The translations under genes and the position numbers were made by a program. Positions 35,783 to 44,536 of a DNA stretch of 64,000 bases are shown one piece after another. Source of the stretch: an uncultured Flavobacteriaceae bacterium (lineage in GTDB: Bacteria; Bacteroidota; Bacteroidia; Flavobacteriales; Flavobacteriaceae); contig CANLVG010000005.1 in NCBI GenBank assembly GCA_947494565.1, positions 186,001-250,000 on the forward strand. The letters are read 5' to 3'. The notes under the pieces are model-generated. The model searched no databases and was not told the DNA's origin. It saw nothing but the letters and a program-made list of their open reading frames with translations. Position 1 is the stretch's first letter; every line of letters starts with the position of its first letter.

Positions 35783-38700
35783 TAGTTTGCTTCAAGTCCT
35801 TTGATTATTAGCACATCTCCTGGTGAACCGCCTCCAATAGCTCGAACGTTCAAATTTGGGGGTGTGGATGTTGCTGCTTGGGCAGTAAATGTAAGATCGG
35901 AGAAGGTGTCTGAGGGGGTTTCAGTTTCATCACTGGTCCAACCGTTTACGGTTCTCAACCTTAATTGGAAATAATTTGCCGCTGCCGTTCTATTGGCCCT
36001 AAAGGACACCGTGTAGGTTGTTGCTGAAACAAGTCCGGTGAGCGGGATATCGAAATCATATGCTGTTCCTGTAGCGGCTATCCGTTCGACCCTTAACGCG
36101 AATTTACCCGCATCTTCAGGGTCAACTATTGCCGTTACATCGAATTCCGCAGGATTCCATGTGATTCCGTCCAGGTCGTTTTCGTTGATAATGCCGTTAA
36201 GGGCGTTGCCCTCGGTGTAGGTTGCCGGTGGCGCACTAGTCGATACCGTTCCTCCACTGACAAAAATCGTATTGCCCTGAACGTAACTTGTTCCGGTTGA
36301 ATTGGCCACCGTCCAAACATCTCCGGTCGTTCCGCCTCCGTAAGTGGAAAATGTGTAGCTACTGGAAGATTCCAAGGTATTGATAATAGTGCCGTTGTAG
36401 GCTGGTATTGGTAATGGGTAATTAGCGTTGGGCGTTATTACCGCATCGGTCCAATCAACGTTCTGTGTGCTTCCATCGGTTACGGCAATACCCGATCGAG
36501 TTCCTTCGTTGCCGGAAGTGGACAGGACAAAATCCTCTGCGGATAAGTTGTGTGTGGCCCCTCCCGATTTAACATTGGGTTCGAACTTTCTTGTATTAGC
36601 GATACGGTTGGATTGTTCGGTTGTGAGAGAACCTGTTCCTGTTTCATCATTTGCTAACACTATAACTCCGCCGACTTGTTTTAAAACTTGTCCTTCAGAA
36701 CCATTTGCACTTATTTTTCCAGATGTAATGGAAGCGTCTTGAATGTCGTTGGTGCCATTGATACTGAAATCTTGGATATCCGTGCCTGTTATCGAACCAT
36801 CCTGTATTTTACTTGAATCTATCGCATCAGCGGATACCTTATCACTGGTAATAGCCAAAGCGGCTATTTTTCCAGATGTGATGGAAAGGTCTTGGATATC
36901 ATCCGATCCGTTGATACTGCCGTTCGATATATTCCCGGAATCTATGGTGTTATCATCTATGGTAAATACGGTTCCAAATCCGCTAACGGTAATATCGCCT
37001 TTATCACCATCGGTGACTCCGCCGCCTATTGGAGTTCCGTTTACTGTTGGAGTTTGGGTAAAATCGACTACCTCAGACGCATTGACGGAAAATATTTCAT
37101 CGTAATTGGTGCCATCATAGCGGCCGAACCAGTAATCCATTTCATCCGCTCCACCTAAATTCTGTAATACATGGAAAAAGGTTTGTGCAACTACACTTGC
37201 TCCAGGAATATAACGTTGTACTCCAAAGTCGTTGACATAGCTTTTACCATCTGTAAAGTTTATCGTAGCGGCAAAGGTTGCCTCTGTGTCGTCGGTATTC
37301 CATATTGCTTGGTTACCCCCGTTGAAATCAAGGACACCTATCTTGTTGCCTCCACTAGAGCGCATTGTGACCACATCATTATTTTCGAAAATCGAAAGGT
37401 TTACCTGTTGTGGTGTAGTTCCGTCGATAAAATTGATGGATGAACCAATGTCGAGACTTGCGGTCTGTAAGTCGGAATCTCCCAACCTACTACCTCCGAA
37501 CGATGGAGTTCCACCGGTAGAGAATCGTCCGGCAAAATCCGCGAATGTAGGTGCTATTCTAGCGCCGGTAGCGTTCAATGTGCCGCTCACATCCAATTCA
37601 TAGGCCGGAGCTTCATTATTTATACCTATAAAACCATCAGAACGTTGAATGGTAAGTCTTTTGCTGTCGTTCGAAGGGTTGGCATCGGCCGCATCATGCA
37701 CACCAAAATGGAATTTATTTGTACTCCCCTCGTATTGAATGTAACCGCCGTTGAATTGACCTGCAGTTTCAGAAAACCGAATATATCTATCGGCACTTGG
37801 ACCTAGTATACCTATTTGGGTTCCATCCCAAGTTAGGTTGGCCGAACCATCAATAGCATCGGTACCATTTCCAATTGCCAACTGATTGTCGGATATCGAA
37901 CCGCCGATACTTCCACCCCCTCCACTAAGTAAACTGTTTCCGTCCCATAATATATCGGTGTCGGTAACCGTGAGTTCCCTTGTTTGGGTCAAGGCATCAA
38001 AGTCTATGGAGAAGTTGGATGTTCCTCCGTCGTTTGAAAACCGAACATCACCATCGTTGTTAAAAAATATCTCCCCAAATCCTGAAGGTGCGTTCCTGTT
38101 GGTGTTGTTTACGGTCTTTCTAAAACCTAAAAAAGTGCCACTGTTTACAGCGCCTAAGGAAAAGTCGAGTACCACATTTCCGGTAAATGTCTTAACATCG
38201 TCGATTGCCTGATCTGTATCTGCATAGACAACATTGCTTGAAGATGAGAGGTAGTTCTTGGTGGCCAAAAATGCATCCAAATCGAAAGTGGGGTTTGTCT
38301 GCCCGGAAACATTAAAGGTCAAAGTGCCTCCACTTTCCGTTACAGCGGTAAGAAAATCGTTTCCATCGCCTCCGGCACCACTGATATCATTGAAGTTCGC
38401 TGTTAGGTCTGGCAGTCCGCTGCGAGTAAGGGTAATCGTTTTGGTAGTCGTTCCGGTTACCGTTATCCCGTCTACATAATTATTTACGTTGTCGAGATAA
38501 GGGTTAAGGTCAATGGTATTGGTACCCCTTTCCAAAGTGATGATATTACCGGAAATGGATATGGTCTGGTCATCCGTGTCAACGGTATGGGACAGATCGG
38601 AAATCTGTGATTCGGTAATAGTTACACTTGCGTCACCGGGATAGCTGACCTTTGTATTGTTGGTATTGGTATCGGATTCCAATACGTCCAAGTCTACCGA

Positions 38701-38958
38701 CTGAGTAATCGAGATGTTGTTGAGCTTGGCTTGATCCGTTCCGCTCAGTCCACCTCCAAGATTAACGAACACACCATCTTCCCATTTTACGTGATTTTTG
38801 GTATCGGAATTATAGTAAATATCGCCATCGGCCTTATTGGGAATGGCCGTCAATTCGGCCGTTGTCCCAATAGTAAAACCATATCCATCGGCCAATTGCA
38901 CTTGTGAGTATGCGCCGAAACAACTAAATAACAGTAAGAGGATTAGTAACTTTTTCAT
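35782..38958 (-). CDS. Exported tail-fibre-like protein, 1058 aa
   Basis: Opens with a clear Sec signal (MKKLLILLLLFSCFGAYS, cleavage before Gln). Next comes IGTTAELTAIPNKADGDIYY, a segment I know from flavobacterial phage fibre proteins. The body is Gly/Ser/Asp/Thr-rich; residues ~690-780 hold short repeats of the type ITSGKIxxxAI/DIQDxSI, typical of beta-helical shafts. The last ~130 residues form a beta-sandwich domain, possibly carbohydrate-binding. The fibre would be expected to stay in the cytoplasm for assembly, so the signal peptide is notable. Confidence 0.65.
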   Translation of the reverse strand: MKKLLILLLLFSCFGAYSQVQLADGYGFTIGTTAELTAIPNKADGDIYYNSDTKNHVKWEDGVFVNLGGGLSGTDQAKLNNISITQSVDLDVLESDTNTNNTKVSYPGDASVTITESQISDLSHTVDTDDQTISISGNIITLERGTNTIDLNPYLDNVNNYVDGITVTGTTTKTITLTRSGLPDLTANFNDISGAGGDGNDFLTAVTESGGTLTFNVSGQTNPTFDLDAFLATKNYLSSSSNVVYADTDQAIDDVKTFTGNVVLDFSLGAVNSGTFLGFRKTVNNTNRNAPSGFGEIFFNNDGDVRFSNDGGTSNFSIDFDALTQTRELTVTDTDILWDGNSLLSGGGGSIGGSISDNQLAIGNGTDAIDGSANLTWDGTQIGILGPSADRYIRFSETAGQFNGGYIQYEGSTNKFHFGVHDAADANPSNDSKRLTIQRSDGFIGINNEAPAYELDVSGTLNATGARIAPTFADFAGRFSTGGTPSFGGSRLGDSDLQTASLDIGSSINFIDGTTPQQVNLSIFENNDVVTMRSSGGNKIGVLDFNGGNQAIWNTDDTEATFAATINFTDGKSYVNDFGVQRYIPGASVVAQTFFHVLQNLGGADEMDYWFGRYDGTNYDEIFSVNASEVVDFTQTPTVNGTPIGGGVTDGDKGDITVSGFGTVFTIDDNTIDSGNISNGSINGSDDIQDLSITSGKIAALAITSDKVSADAIDSSKIQDGSITGTDIQDFSINGTNDIQDASITSGKISANGSEGQVLKQVGGVIVLANDETGTGSLTTEQSNRIANTRKFEPNVKSGGATHNLSAEDFVLSTSGNEGTRSGIAVTDGSTQNVDWTDAVITPNANYPLPIPAYNGTIINTLESSSSYTFSTYGGGTTGDVWTVANSTGTSYVQGNTIFVSGGTVSTSAPPATYTEGNALNGIINENDLDGITWNPAEFDVTAIVDPEDAGKFALRVERIAATGTAYDFDIPLTGLVSATTYTVSFRANRTAAANYFQLRLRTVNGWTSDETETPSDTFSDLTFTAQAATSTPPNLNVRAIGGGSPGDVLIIKGLEAN

Positions 38959-39206
38959 GTTTGTTGATTTTTTGGTGGTCCCGATATTCTTTTGAGATCC
39001 AATACGTGTCCATCCTCATCAAGGAGGTATTGTTTATTGTCCAAAGTTTTTGTGCTGACCGTTTTTTCCCCTTCCCTGATTTGGGAAAATCGTTTCCCTT
39101 TTTCAGGTCTTAAGGGTTTTGGCGCTATCAATATCAGATAGACCGTTCCAACAAGGGAGCTAAGCGCTACGATTCCGATAATTATAATAGCGGTCAATTC
39201 GTTCAT
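38955..39206 (-). CDS. Small membrane-anchored protein, 83 aa
   Basis: One N-terminal transmembrane helix (LTAIIIIGIVALSSLVGTVYLILI), followed by a basic soluble tail. Overlaps the flanking genes by 4 bases on each side, so it is tightly coupled to the fibre gene. No known family. Confidence 0.55.
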   Translation of the reverse strand: MNELTAIIIIGIVALSSLVGTVYLILIAPKPLRPEKGKRFSQIREGEKTVSTKTLDNKQYLLDEDGHVLDLKRISGPPKNQQT

Positions 39207-39532
39207 GATCTTACGCGGGCTAAAAAGTTAACATGGGAATCGTCCGTGGGCGGGAATGTGGTGACCCCGGGCTTTATAGTTGCAAAAAAATGTCTTCCAC
39301 TGTTGATGCCAGGTGCGCTGGTACTTGCATCGCCGGGTACGTTTCCAACGATATGTTGAAGTTCCTTGGTAGCATCGTTGACATTCTGAAAATCCAGTGC
39401 TATCAACTCGTTCTGAATGGCGGCATATAAATCGAACTGTACCGTTTGGCCCGATGGGAGAGATCCTATTACCGTACAGCCGGCCACTAATGATGCCAGG
39501 TTATAGACATTTGTGTCGTTGATTAGGGGCAT
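39203..39532 (-). CDS. Hypothetical phage protein, 109 aa
   Basis: I use the ATG at 39532 (MPLINDTNVYN): an upstream in-frame ATG at 39571 would overlap the -7-like box at 39560-39567. Soluble, with one Cys, a beta-rich start and a Gly/Pro-rich C-terminus. First gene of the leftward fibre-lysis operon. Function unknown. Confidence 0.55.
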   Translation of the reverse strand: MPLINDTNVYNLASLVAGCTVIGSLPSGQTVQFDLYAAIQNELIALDFQNVNDATKELQHIVGNVPGDASTSAPGINSGRHFFATIKPGVTTFPPTDDSHVNFLARVRS

Positions 39533-39621
39533 GTTATAGATTTTGTCGATGGTTCTCCACAAAATTATCATTAATTTTTATGAAAATTGTATTTTTATTG
39601 TGTAAAACATAATCTGAATTG
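39533..39621. promoter_or_regulatory. Divergent control region before fibre-lysis operon and regulator gene
   Basis: Holds a leftward TAATTTTG box (39567-39560) placed 27 bases before the ATG at 39532. It also has the 14-mer TTTATTGTGTAAAA (39594-39607), found identically at 47601-47614 upstream of the RepL-like gene, and AAAACATAA (39604-39612), shared with the capsid promoter region. No good -33 is visible for the leftward box. Confidence 0.4.
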
Positions 39622-40242
39622 ATGCCAAATACCAAAAAGCCCATAAAATCTGATGCGAGTGCACTAGAAAAAATCGGCCCTAACACCAAGACAACCTTGA
39701 AAAACCATAAAGCCGTGATACGAATGAACGCCGACCCGGTCAATCGCCAGATGAAGTATTCAAAGTCAAAGAGGATGTTGTGGTTCAAGAGCGGATATGA
39801 CCTGTTGGAATACTCGATAGTCGTAAAACCTTATATCTACAAGAAGTATCGAATGAAGAGTCAATTTGAACTGGACGCTTTATTGTACCTGTTTCCAAAG
39901 CAGTTCTTCAACCAAGCGGACTTTAATCTACTTGGACTAAAACAGTACAATATCTCGATAAAGACGATGATCGAGAGCAATTATCTGGAAGAGGCCATTT
40001 CGCGCACAAAGACCGCCGGTTCGATATATACTTTGACCGATAAGTCGATCAAGTTAGTTCGCGAGTACTATGAATACCTCTCCGGAGAGAAGGTGTTGAA
40101 CGCCAAAAGCTATACCAATCCCTTTCGGGGCGCCGAGTCGGCGAAAGTGGACAAACTTAGGGAAAGGGTGATGCTGAAACTGAAACATCAGTCCGAGAAT
40201 TATCCGGACCAGTTCAGGAAAGGGCTTTATAAGAAAATCTAG
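39622..40242 (+). CDS. Probable winged-helix transcription regulator, 206 aa
   Basis: Basic protein on the plus strand between minus-strand modules. After a Lys/Arg-rich N-terminus, residues ~75-150 (ELDALLYLFPKQFFNQADF, ISIKTMIESNYLEEAISR, GSIYTLTDKSIKLVREYYEYL) follow a MarR-like winged-helix plan. Starting divergently from the fibre-lysis operon, and with repeated motifs in its promoter, it is a candidate late-gene regulator. ATG at 39622; a TTG at 39619 is less likely. Converges with the next minus-strand gene (4-base overlap). Confidence 0.55.
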   Translation: MPNTKKPIKSDASALEKIGPNTKTTLKNHKAVIRMNADPVNRQMKYSKSKRMLWFKSGYDLLEYSIVVKPYIYKKYRMKSQFELDALLYLFPKQFFNQADFNLLGLKQYNISIKTMIESNYLEEAISRTKTAGSIYTLTDKSIKLVREYYEYLSGEKVLNAKSYTNPFRGAESAKVDKLRERVMLKLKHQSENYPDQFRKGLYKKI

Positions 40243-40487
40243 TTAAAACCTATATGGGATTGAATCTCTATTCCTTTCATTACATTCTCGTAACTGGCAT
40301 TCGCTACATAGATTTCCCCATTGCTACCGATTTCGCAGTATTCACCGTATGGCCTTATGAAAGCAATCTGATAGAAAGTATGGGTCTTAAGATCGGCACT
40401 TTCTATAGGGTCTTCAATTTCAACCCCCATTTCGGCCTTTTTTTGCTGTTCCGCGGTATTCCAAAATATTTGAACGGTAATCGGCAT
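40239..40487 (-). CDS. Hypothetical protein downstream of the GroES-like gene, 82 aa
   Basis: Start at 40487 (MPITVQIFWNT) lies 3 bases after the co-chaperonin stop; an upstream start would overlap that gene. Soluble, mixed alpha/beta, with no motif. Last gene of the middle-module operon. Function unknown. Confidence 0.5.
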   Translation of the reverse strand: MPITVQIFWNTAEQQKKAEMGVEIEDPIESADLKTHTFYQIAFIRPYGEYCEIGSNGEIYVANASYENVMKGIEIQSHIGFN

Positions 40488-40489
40488 AT

Positions 40490-40747
40490 TTACATTATGA
40501 AAAGTACGTTCTTTTCTTCTTCCAGGAAGATTGTGGGTTTGCCTTCCCATGGGTAGTCAACGGCCGTCTGATGATCATAGCGTAGCACGTCACCTACCTT
40601 TACCACTTCTACTTTCGGTCCGATTGCCAGGACTTTACATCTGTACTTATTGAGGTTGGCGGACGCCATAATGATTCCGGCCGGTGATTTCTCTTCCGGA
40701 AGTCGCTCAGCAAAAATTTTATCCTTTGTGGGTTTTGGTAATTTCAT
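40490..40747 (-). CDS. GroES-like co-chaperonin, 85 aa
   Basis: Resembles the 10-kDa chaperonin fold: KPTKDKIFAERLPEEKSPAG opens like GroES, IIMASANLNKYRCKVLAIGP matches the strand after the mobile loop, and KVGDVLRYDHQ precedes a C-terminal VLFIM strand. It would cap host GroEL and change its capacity, as T4 gp31 does to fold the capsid protein. Start taken at 40747 (MKLPKPTKDK); a longer frame to 40795 overlaps the RuvC gene. Follows the resolvase by 2 bases. Confidence 0.75.
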   Translation of the reverse strand: MKLPKPTKDKIFAERLPEEKSPAGIIMASANLNKYRCKVLAIGPKVEVVKVGDVLRYDHQTAVDYPWEGKPTIFLEEEKNVLFIM

Positions 40748-40749
40748 AA

Positions 40750-41205
40750 TTATTTGGTTTTGACTAGGTCCATAATCCACAGTGCGTCGGCGCAATTGTC
40801 ATCTATTACATCTTGAAACGGCCACTTCTCTTTGGCCGCCTGAATCATTATATCTTTTCCTGAATTGCCTTTTCCCGTCGCATGTTTTTTTATAGTCCCG
40901 ACAGGAATGCCTTCATAGGGAATTTTGTTTTCTTCACACCAGGAGGTAAGTATTGCCAATAGACCTCCGTATACATGTGCTGCGGTCGTGCCTACATGTC
41001 GTCGCACTTCCTCAAAGTAAATTGCCTCGATTCCACCTGAAATAACCTGCATATCCTCAAGCCATTTCTTGAATTTCAAAAAACGCATACCGCCTCCTGA
41101 AAATCTGTTGTTCTGGAAAGATTCGGTACCACATGTCAATGAATCAAAGGTTCCATTAAGGGCCCATCCGGTCTTGCTTCCTAGGTCTAGTGCTAATATT
41201 TTCAT
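40750..41205 (-). CDS. RuvC-like Holliday junction resolvase, 151 aa
   Basis: RNase H-fold nuclease with the acidic residues of RuvC: MKILALDLGSKTGWAL (first Asp), IEAIYFEEVRRH (Glu), and DDNCADALWIMDL (late Asp). Phages use such enzymes to resolve branched replication or recombination intermediates before packaging. Length fits phage RuvC (~150 aa). The start overlaps the preceding stop by 4 bases and the GroES-like gene follows. Confidence 0.8.
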   Translation of the reverse strand: MKILALDLGSKTGWALNGTFDSLTCGTESFQNNRFSGGGMRFLKFKKWLEDMQVISGGIEAIYFEEVRRHVGTTAAHVYGGLLAILTSWCEENKIPYEGIPVGTIKKHATGKGNSGKDIMIQAAKEKWPFQDVIDDNCADALWIMDLVKTK

Positions 41206-41789
41206 TCCGCTTTATTAAAGTGTTCAACAAATTTTACGGGGTCCTTTTTATACTCTTTCACTATTTTCCGAACCACTAACAAGTGTTCTAGCGGCATAGC
41301 TCCGATATCCGACGTAAAACCATCGAGTTCGTTCATGACCTCTTGGGCGATGTTCTCTTCGGTGCCGTATACCTGGTCGTACATTTTGGTAGCGACCCGT
41401 TCTACCTCGTTGTTGCTTTTAGTAAGTACCGACTTCATCCGTTTGTCGTCACCGAAATCCTGAATCAAATCATCATCGAGCTCGATAAGTAATTGGGCCA
41501 GCACGGTTCGCTTCAACATTTTCTGTGAAAATTCGGCTATGAAGGCATTGTCCTCCTTCAAAAACTGTTTCAACTGATGCTCATTGATGGCCTTGTACTT
41601 TCCGTCTACCAATTTTTGACGCACTTTGGTGAGGTCCGTTTTAATATGTCGGTTCTTTCTCCGAAGGTGACAGATGTGCGGATTTTTAGCGCTCTGCAAT
41701 ACGTGGAACACCACACCGTTTTCAGTGGCGACATACTGGTCCAAAATAGTTTGGAGGTCGATTTTAGGTTTATCGGGTGTTTCGGTCAT
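41202..41789 (-). CDS. Hypothetical phage protein, 195 aa
   Basis: Helical, charged protein with a His/Cys-containing segment near residue 33 (NPHICHLRRKNRHIK) and an acidic middle (LLIELDDDLIQDFGDD). No membrane segments. Coupled by overlap to the RuvC gene, so probably part of the replication/recombination module; no family recognised. Confidence 0.55.
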   Translation of the reverse strand: MTETPDKPKIDLQTILDQYVATENGVVFHVLQSAKNPHICHLRRKNRHIKTDLTKVRQKLVDGKYKAINEHQLKQFLKEDNAFIAEFSQKMLKRTVLAQLLIELDDDLIQDFGDDKRMKSVLTKSNNEVERVATKMYDQVYGTEENIAQEVMNELDGFTSDIGAMPLEHLLVVRKIVKEYKKDPVKFVEHFNKAE

Positions 41790-41793
41790 AATT

Positions 41794-41898
41794 CTATTCT
41801 AGTATCAATGTGCATTTTTTGCACAATGCTAATTCGGTGTCGCCTAAGTAGGTTCCTTCATTGGTTGGTATGGGATTGTCGCAATGGAGGCAATTCAT
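41794..41898 (-). CDS. Tiny zinc-ribbon protein, 34 aa
   Basis: ATG at 41898 follows the preceding stop immediately. The product has two CxxC knuckles, NCLHCDNP near the start and LCKKCTL near the end, separated by ~19 residues, the metal-binding pattern of a zinc ribbon. It may bind nucleic acid or a protein partner. Confidence 0.6.
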   Translation of the reverse strand: MNCLHCDNPIPTNEGTYLGDTELALCKKCTLILE

Positions 41899-42255
41899 TT
41901 ACTTCAATGCCTCTACAATAGCACAAAACAACCTGTCCTTTTTTTGTTGAAATTCGGGAAGTTCATTAAAGGGAACTAAACATGGATGGGTTTTTGCTGA
42001 GGGATCCTTTACTTCGCCATAGACCCAACCATCATCAATTTTGTCCTTCATCCAGGCATTATGTTGTGCGTCCTCTCCGGCAGCGGGATTGTTGATTTTA
42101 AATTCTACACCTTTGATAGCACTATCCCGCTGCCATTGCTCGGCCTCGGACCAAATCTTCTGTGAGTCATCATCATTTGCCTGGCACCAAACACGATTCG
42201 CTTCATGACAGGCTTTGGCTATATATGCTATCCGTAAATCCTTTTCTTCTTTCAT
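41899..42255 (-). CDS. RyR-domain protein, 118 aa
   Basis: The C-terminal part (GEVKDPSAKTHPCLVPFNEL followed by PEFQQKKDRLF) is a close match to the RyR domain named after ryanodine receptors and also found in bacterial and phage proteins. The N-terminal half is a helical, Trp-rich lead-in with ACHEANRVWCQAN. Molecular role in phages is not known to me. Lies between a zinc-ribbon gene and a KTSC gene with 0-4 base spacing. Confidence 0.75.
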   Translation of the reverse strand: MKEEKDLRIAYIAKACHEANRVWCQANDDDSQKIWSEAEQWQRDSAIKGVEFKINNPAAGEDAQHNAWMKDKIDDGWVYGEVKDPSAKTHPCLVPFNELPEFQQKKDRLFCAIVEALK

Positions 42256-42470
42256 TTTCTCTCAATTTTAAGTTTAAAATTCATTTTAAAGTTTTTATGA
42301 AAGTAGCTACCGATGCTCTCGGCGCTCTTGAACTCTTCGAACTTCTCTGCCGTTACCGGCGCGTAGGAATACAGTTTGTTGTTCCTGAAACGGATAAACA
42401 AAGTATCTTGTACATGACCGATTTCCTTGATTTGACTACTTTTTACCGGTTGGAATTTTACATTTTTCAT
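42252..42470 (-). CDS. KTSC-domain protein, 72 aa
   Basis: Short protein with the KTSC pattern: VKSSQIKEIGH, then LFIRFRNNKLYSYAPV and a SIGSYFHKNFK end. KTSC domains occur as single proteins in phages and at the C-terminus of a bacterial lysyl-tRNA synthetase; they are thought to bind nucleic acid. Overlaps both neighbours by 4 bases. Confidence 0.75.
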   Translation of the reverse strand: MKNVKFQPVKSSQIKEIGHVQDTLFIRFRNNKLYSYAPVTAEKFEEFKSAESIGSYFHKNFKMNFKLKIERK

Positions 42471-42823
42471 TTGGTATTGTAGATTTTGTTACTGAATCTT
42501 GCAACGGTTCTCGCCAATGACCGTGCAACAGAGTGTAAAACCTCCTTGTCGTTATTTCCGTCTAAAAACTTGACGAAGTCACCCTTGTTATCCCGAATAA
42601 TCTCGGAGTTGAACTCTATTAGAATCCCACGAACATGTTTGTCGTCGATTTTATCATTTTGTTTAAATATCATGGTAAAATCATCGTTGACTTCTTCAGG
42701 AATTGGAGGTAAATCAAATCGGCGGAACGGGAATTCGCCTTCGCTTATTTTTCTAACATTCTTACTCATATCTGGTTCACATTTACATTGGCCGACACTC
42801 AGCCAACAGTTACAGTTTCTCAC
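42467..42823 (-). CDS. Cys-rich phage protein, 118 aa
   Basis: GTG start at 42823 gives an N-terminal cluster (NCNCWLSVGQCKCEP), a four-Cys potential metal site I associate with small Bacteroidota-phage proteins; starting at the ATG at 42769 would lose it. The rest is a soluble alpha/beta domain with RSLARTVARFSN near the end. Overlaps the preceding gene by 14 bases. Confidence 0.5.
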   Translation of the reverse strand: MRNCNCWLSVGQCKCEPDMSKNVRKISEGEFPFRRFDLPPIPEEVNDDFTMIFKQNDKIDDKHVRGILIEFNSEIIRDNKGDFVKFLDGNNDKEVLHSVARSLARTVARFSNKIYNTK

Positions 42824-43502
42824 GAGTTATTTCTTCGAGGATTTTTTTAATTACCATGTAGGGCTCTCCTTTTCTTCCTTCAAAATTCCAAAACTTGGGG
42901 TTTGACTTATAAGTACCATCACACATCGATTTAACTGCCTTATAGATTCTATTTTTGACAATTGCAAATTGTAACAAGTCTAATGGCCCCGTCTTTATCT
43001 CATCAACCAAAATCTTTACATCGTAGTATTCAGAAATATCCATAGCTTGAGATTTAAACAACTTATCCTCCACTTTCTCCAAAGACCGCTTCCTGTCAAA
43101 GTAGTTTCCGAATATGTCGGAATTATGCATGGCGTTAGGAATGAAGATTTCATCTTTGGATTCCTTTGCCTTTTTAAGCTTATCGGCCATTTGCTCGGCG
43201 GTCAAAAGAACATCGAAACTCAAAGTGTTCCAAAGTGCTTCGTAATTCCACGAATCACTCATTTGACTTGCGGAATTGAAATCAAGTTCATGGATGAAGC
43301 GATTTATTTCTTCTTTTGAGGCTTCGGGATTATTGAACCAACCGGCCATTATATCGACCAGTGCATTGTACAGAAGTGAATTGTTGTAGGGATTGGTCTC
43401 AGCACCCAAAACCTGCCCAAGTTCCTTGGCAAATTGCTTGTCGATTTCGAGCTGCAGTTTGATGCTGTTCAGTATGCCTATGAAGTTTTCTTTAGATTTC
43501 AT
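42810..43502 (-). CDS. Hypothetical phage protein, 230 aa
   Basis: Helical soluble protein without signal peptide. Its C-terminus (GRKGEPYMVIKKILEEITRE) and general make-up give no family. The preceding gene's 3' end overlaps its start by 11 bases. It lies between a pair of small paralogous-looking genes and the Cys-rich gene. Confidence 0.55.
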   Translation of the reverse strand: MKSKENFIGILNSIKLQLEIDKQFAKELGQVLGAETNPYNNSLLYNALVDIMAGWFNNPEASKEEINRFIHELDFNSASQMSDSWNYEALWNTLSFDVLLTAEQMADKLKKAKESKDEIFIPNAMHNSDIFGNYFDRKRSLEKVEDKLFKSQAMDISEYYDVKILVDEIKTGPLDLLQFAIVKNRIYKAVKSMCDGTYKSNPKFWNFEGRKGEPYMVIKKILEEITREKL

Positions 43503-43890
43503 TTCTTAGGACAAGTGATTTTTCTGGCTCAAAAGAATTATTTACTGCAGACACAAAAAGAGTCTTATCTAATGAAGGCTTTTCTACTATGAAAAAGGTA
43601 ATTCCATCCATGTATATGATAGAGTCAACTAAAAAGGCATTTGGATTATACTCTTTCCTTGAAAATTTACCGGAAACCCCAGAATAATAGCTATTAACAG
43701 TGTTAATATGTTTTTGTATTTGAGAATAGGTTTTGGGTGCTGAAAAGACATAAAACTCCCTATTCTCAATTGATGGATTTAGCTTTTTTAAATTAAAACT
43801 AATATCAGATAAGGTGTTTAAGTCTAAATCAATAGTGTTTCTAACACTTCCTTTTTTTTCAACTTCTAAAATTAAATCTTGTAATTCCAT
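43492..43890 (-). CDS. Hypothetical protein, 132 aa, related to the next gene upstream
   Basis: ATG at 43890 (MELQDLILEV) preferred over 43917 because AAGAAG sits at good spacing. AT-rich relative to its neighbours. Contains VDSIIYMDGITFFIVEKPS, similar to FYIDGTSFHFLTSLKD in the 43965-44363 product, so the two may be diverged paralogues. Function unknown. Confidence 0.5.
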   Translation of the reverse strand: MELQDLILEVEKKGSVRNTIDLDLNTLSDISFNLKKLNPSIENREFYVFSAPKTYSQIQKHINTVNSYYSGVSGKFSRKEYNPNAFLVDSIIYMDGITFFIVEKPSLDKTLFVSAVNNSFEPEKSLVLRNEI

Positions 43891-43964
43891 AATACTTCTT
43901 TCCCTTTTATAAAACACCGGCCCTAATACGCATCGTAATGATAGGCGGGGCCGGTATGTTGATG

Positions 43965-44363
43965 CTATTTTATAGATATGTCTTTTAGGCTTGTTAAAAA
44001 ATGAAAAGAAGTCCCGTCTATGTAAAAGGCCCTGCTGGGTAGATTTTTTTCGTTATTGAAACTTCCTACTATTTGATTGTCCGATTTAGGAAGACTTTTA
44101 AAAATCCTATCAATATCTTCTGTGTTGCAGATTACCAAAACCTCTTTGCTTTTTTCAAACAATTTTTGAAGTAAAGCATACTGCTTTTCATTCTTGTCGT
44201 TTTTCCAATTTTCCAGATCTGCATGATTCACTTCGGAAAGTCTTTCTTCTAGCCTTTCGTTTTTTGGATCCATGGGGTGGTCCAAATATCGTTTTCTGCG
44301 TTCTTCGGACAATAGGTAGTTTCCAAAACCGACCATATCCTTTTTGTTGAATGTTGTTACCAT
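43965..44363 (-). CDS. Hypothetical protein, 132 aa
   Basis: Charged N-terminus (EERRKRYLDHPMDPKNERLE), helical middle, then LVICNTEDIDRIFKSLPKS and a C-terminal FYIDGTSFHFL segment similar to one in the following gene. No recognised family. The 173 bases upstream (44364-44536) hold no convincing gene, only two imperfect copies of a CAC-GGATAGCC string. Confidence 0.5.
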   Translation of the reverse strand: MVTTFNKKDMVGFGNYLLSEERRKRYLDHPMDPKNERLEERLSEVNHADLENWKNDKNEKQYALLQKLFEKSKEVLVICNTEDIDRIFKSLPKSDNQIVGSFNNEKNLPSRAFYIDGTSFHFLTSLKDISIK

Positions 44364-44536
44364 CTTCTTTATTTTTCATGGTTACACGCCTACTGTTCCA
44401 GGTTTCGGCTATCCTGTGATTTTCTTGGCCTTGGCTATCCGGTGATCAATCCGGAAATATCGAACGGTAAGGAGGATTGTACTTCTCCATCTTACTACTT
44501 CGAGACTTTCACCAAGGCACTCTTCTAAATGTTTGA

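Noticed and set aside
44364-44536. Second tRNA or small gene downstream of the tRNA-like RNA
   Set aside because: No T-loop signature; frames are short and broken by stops. Only a weak direct repeat is present.
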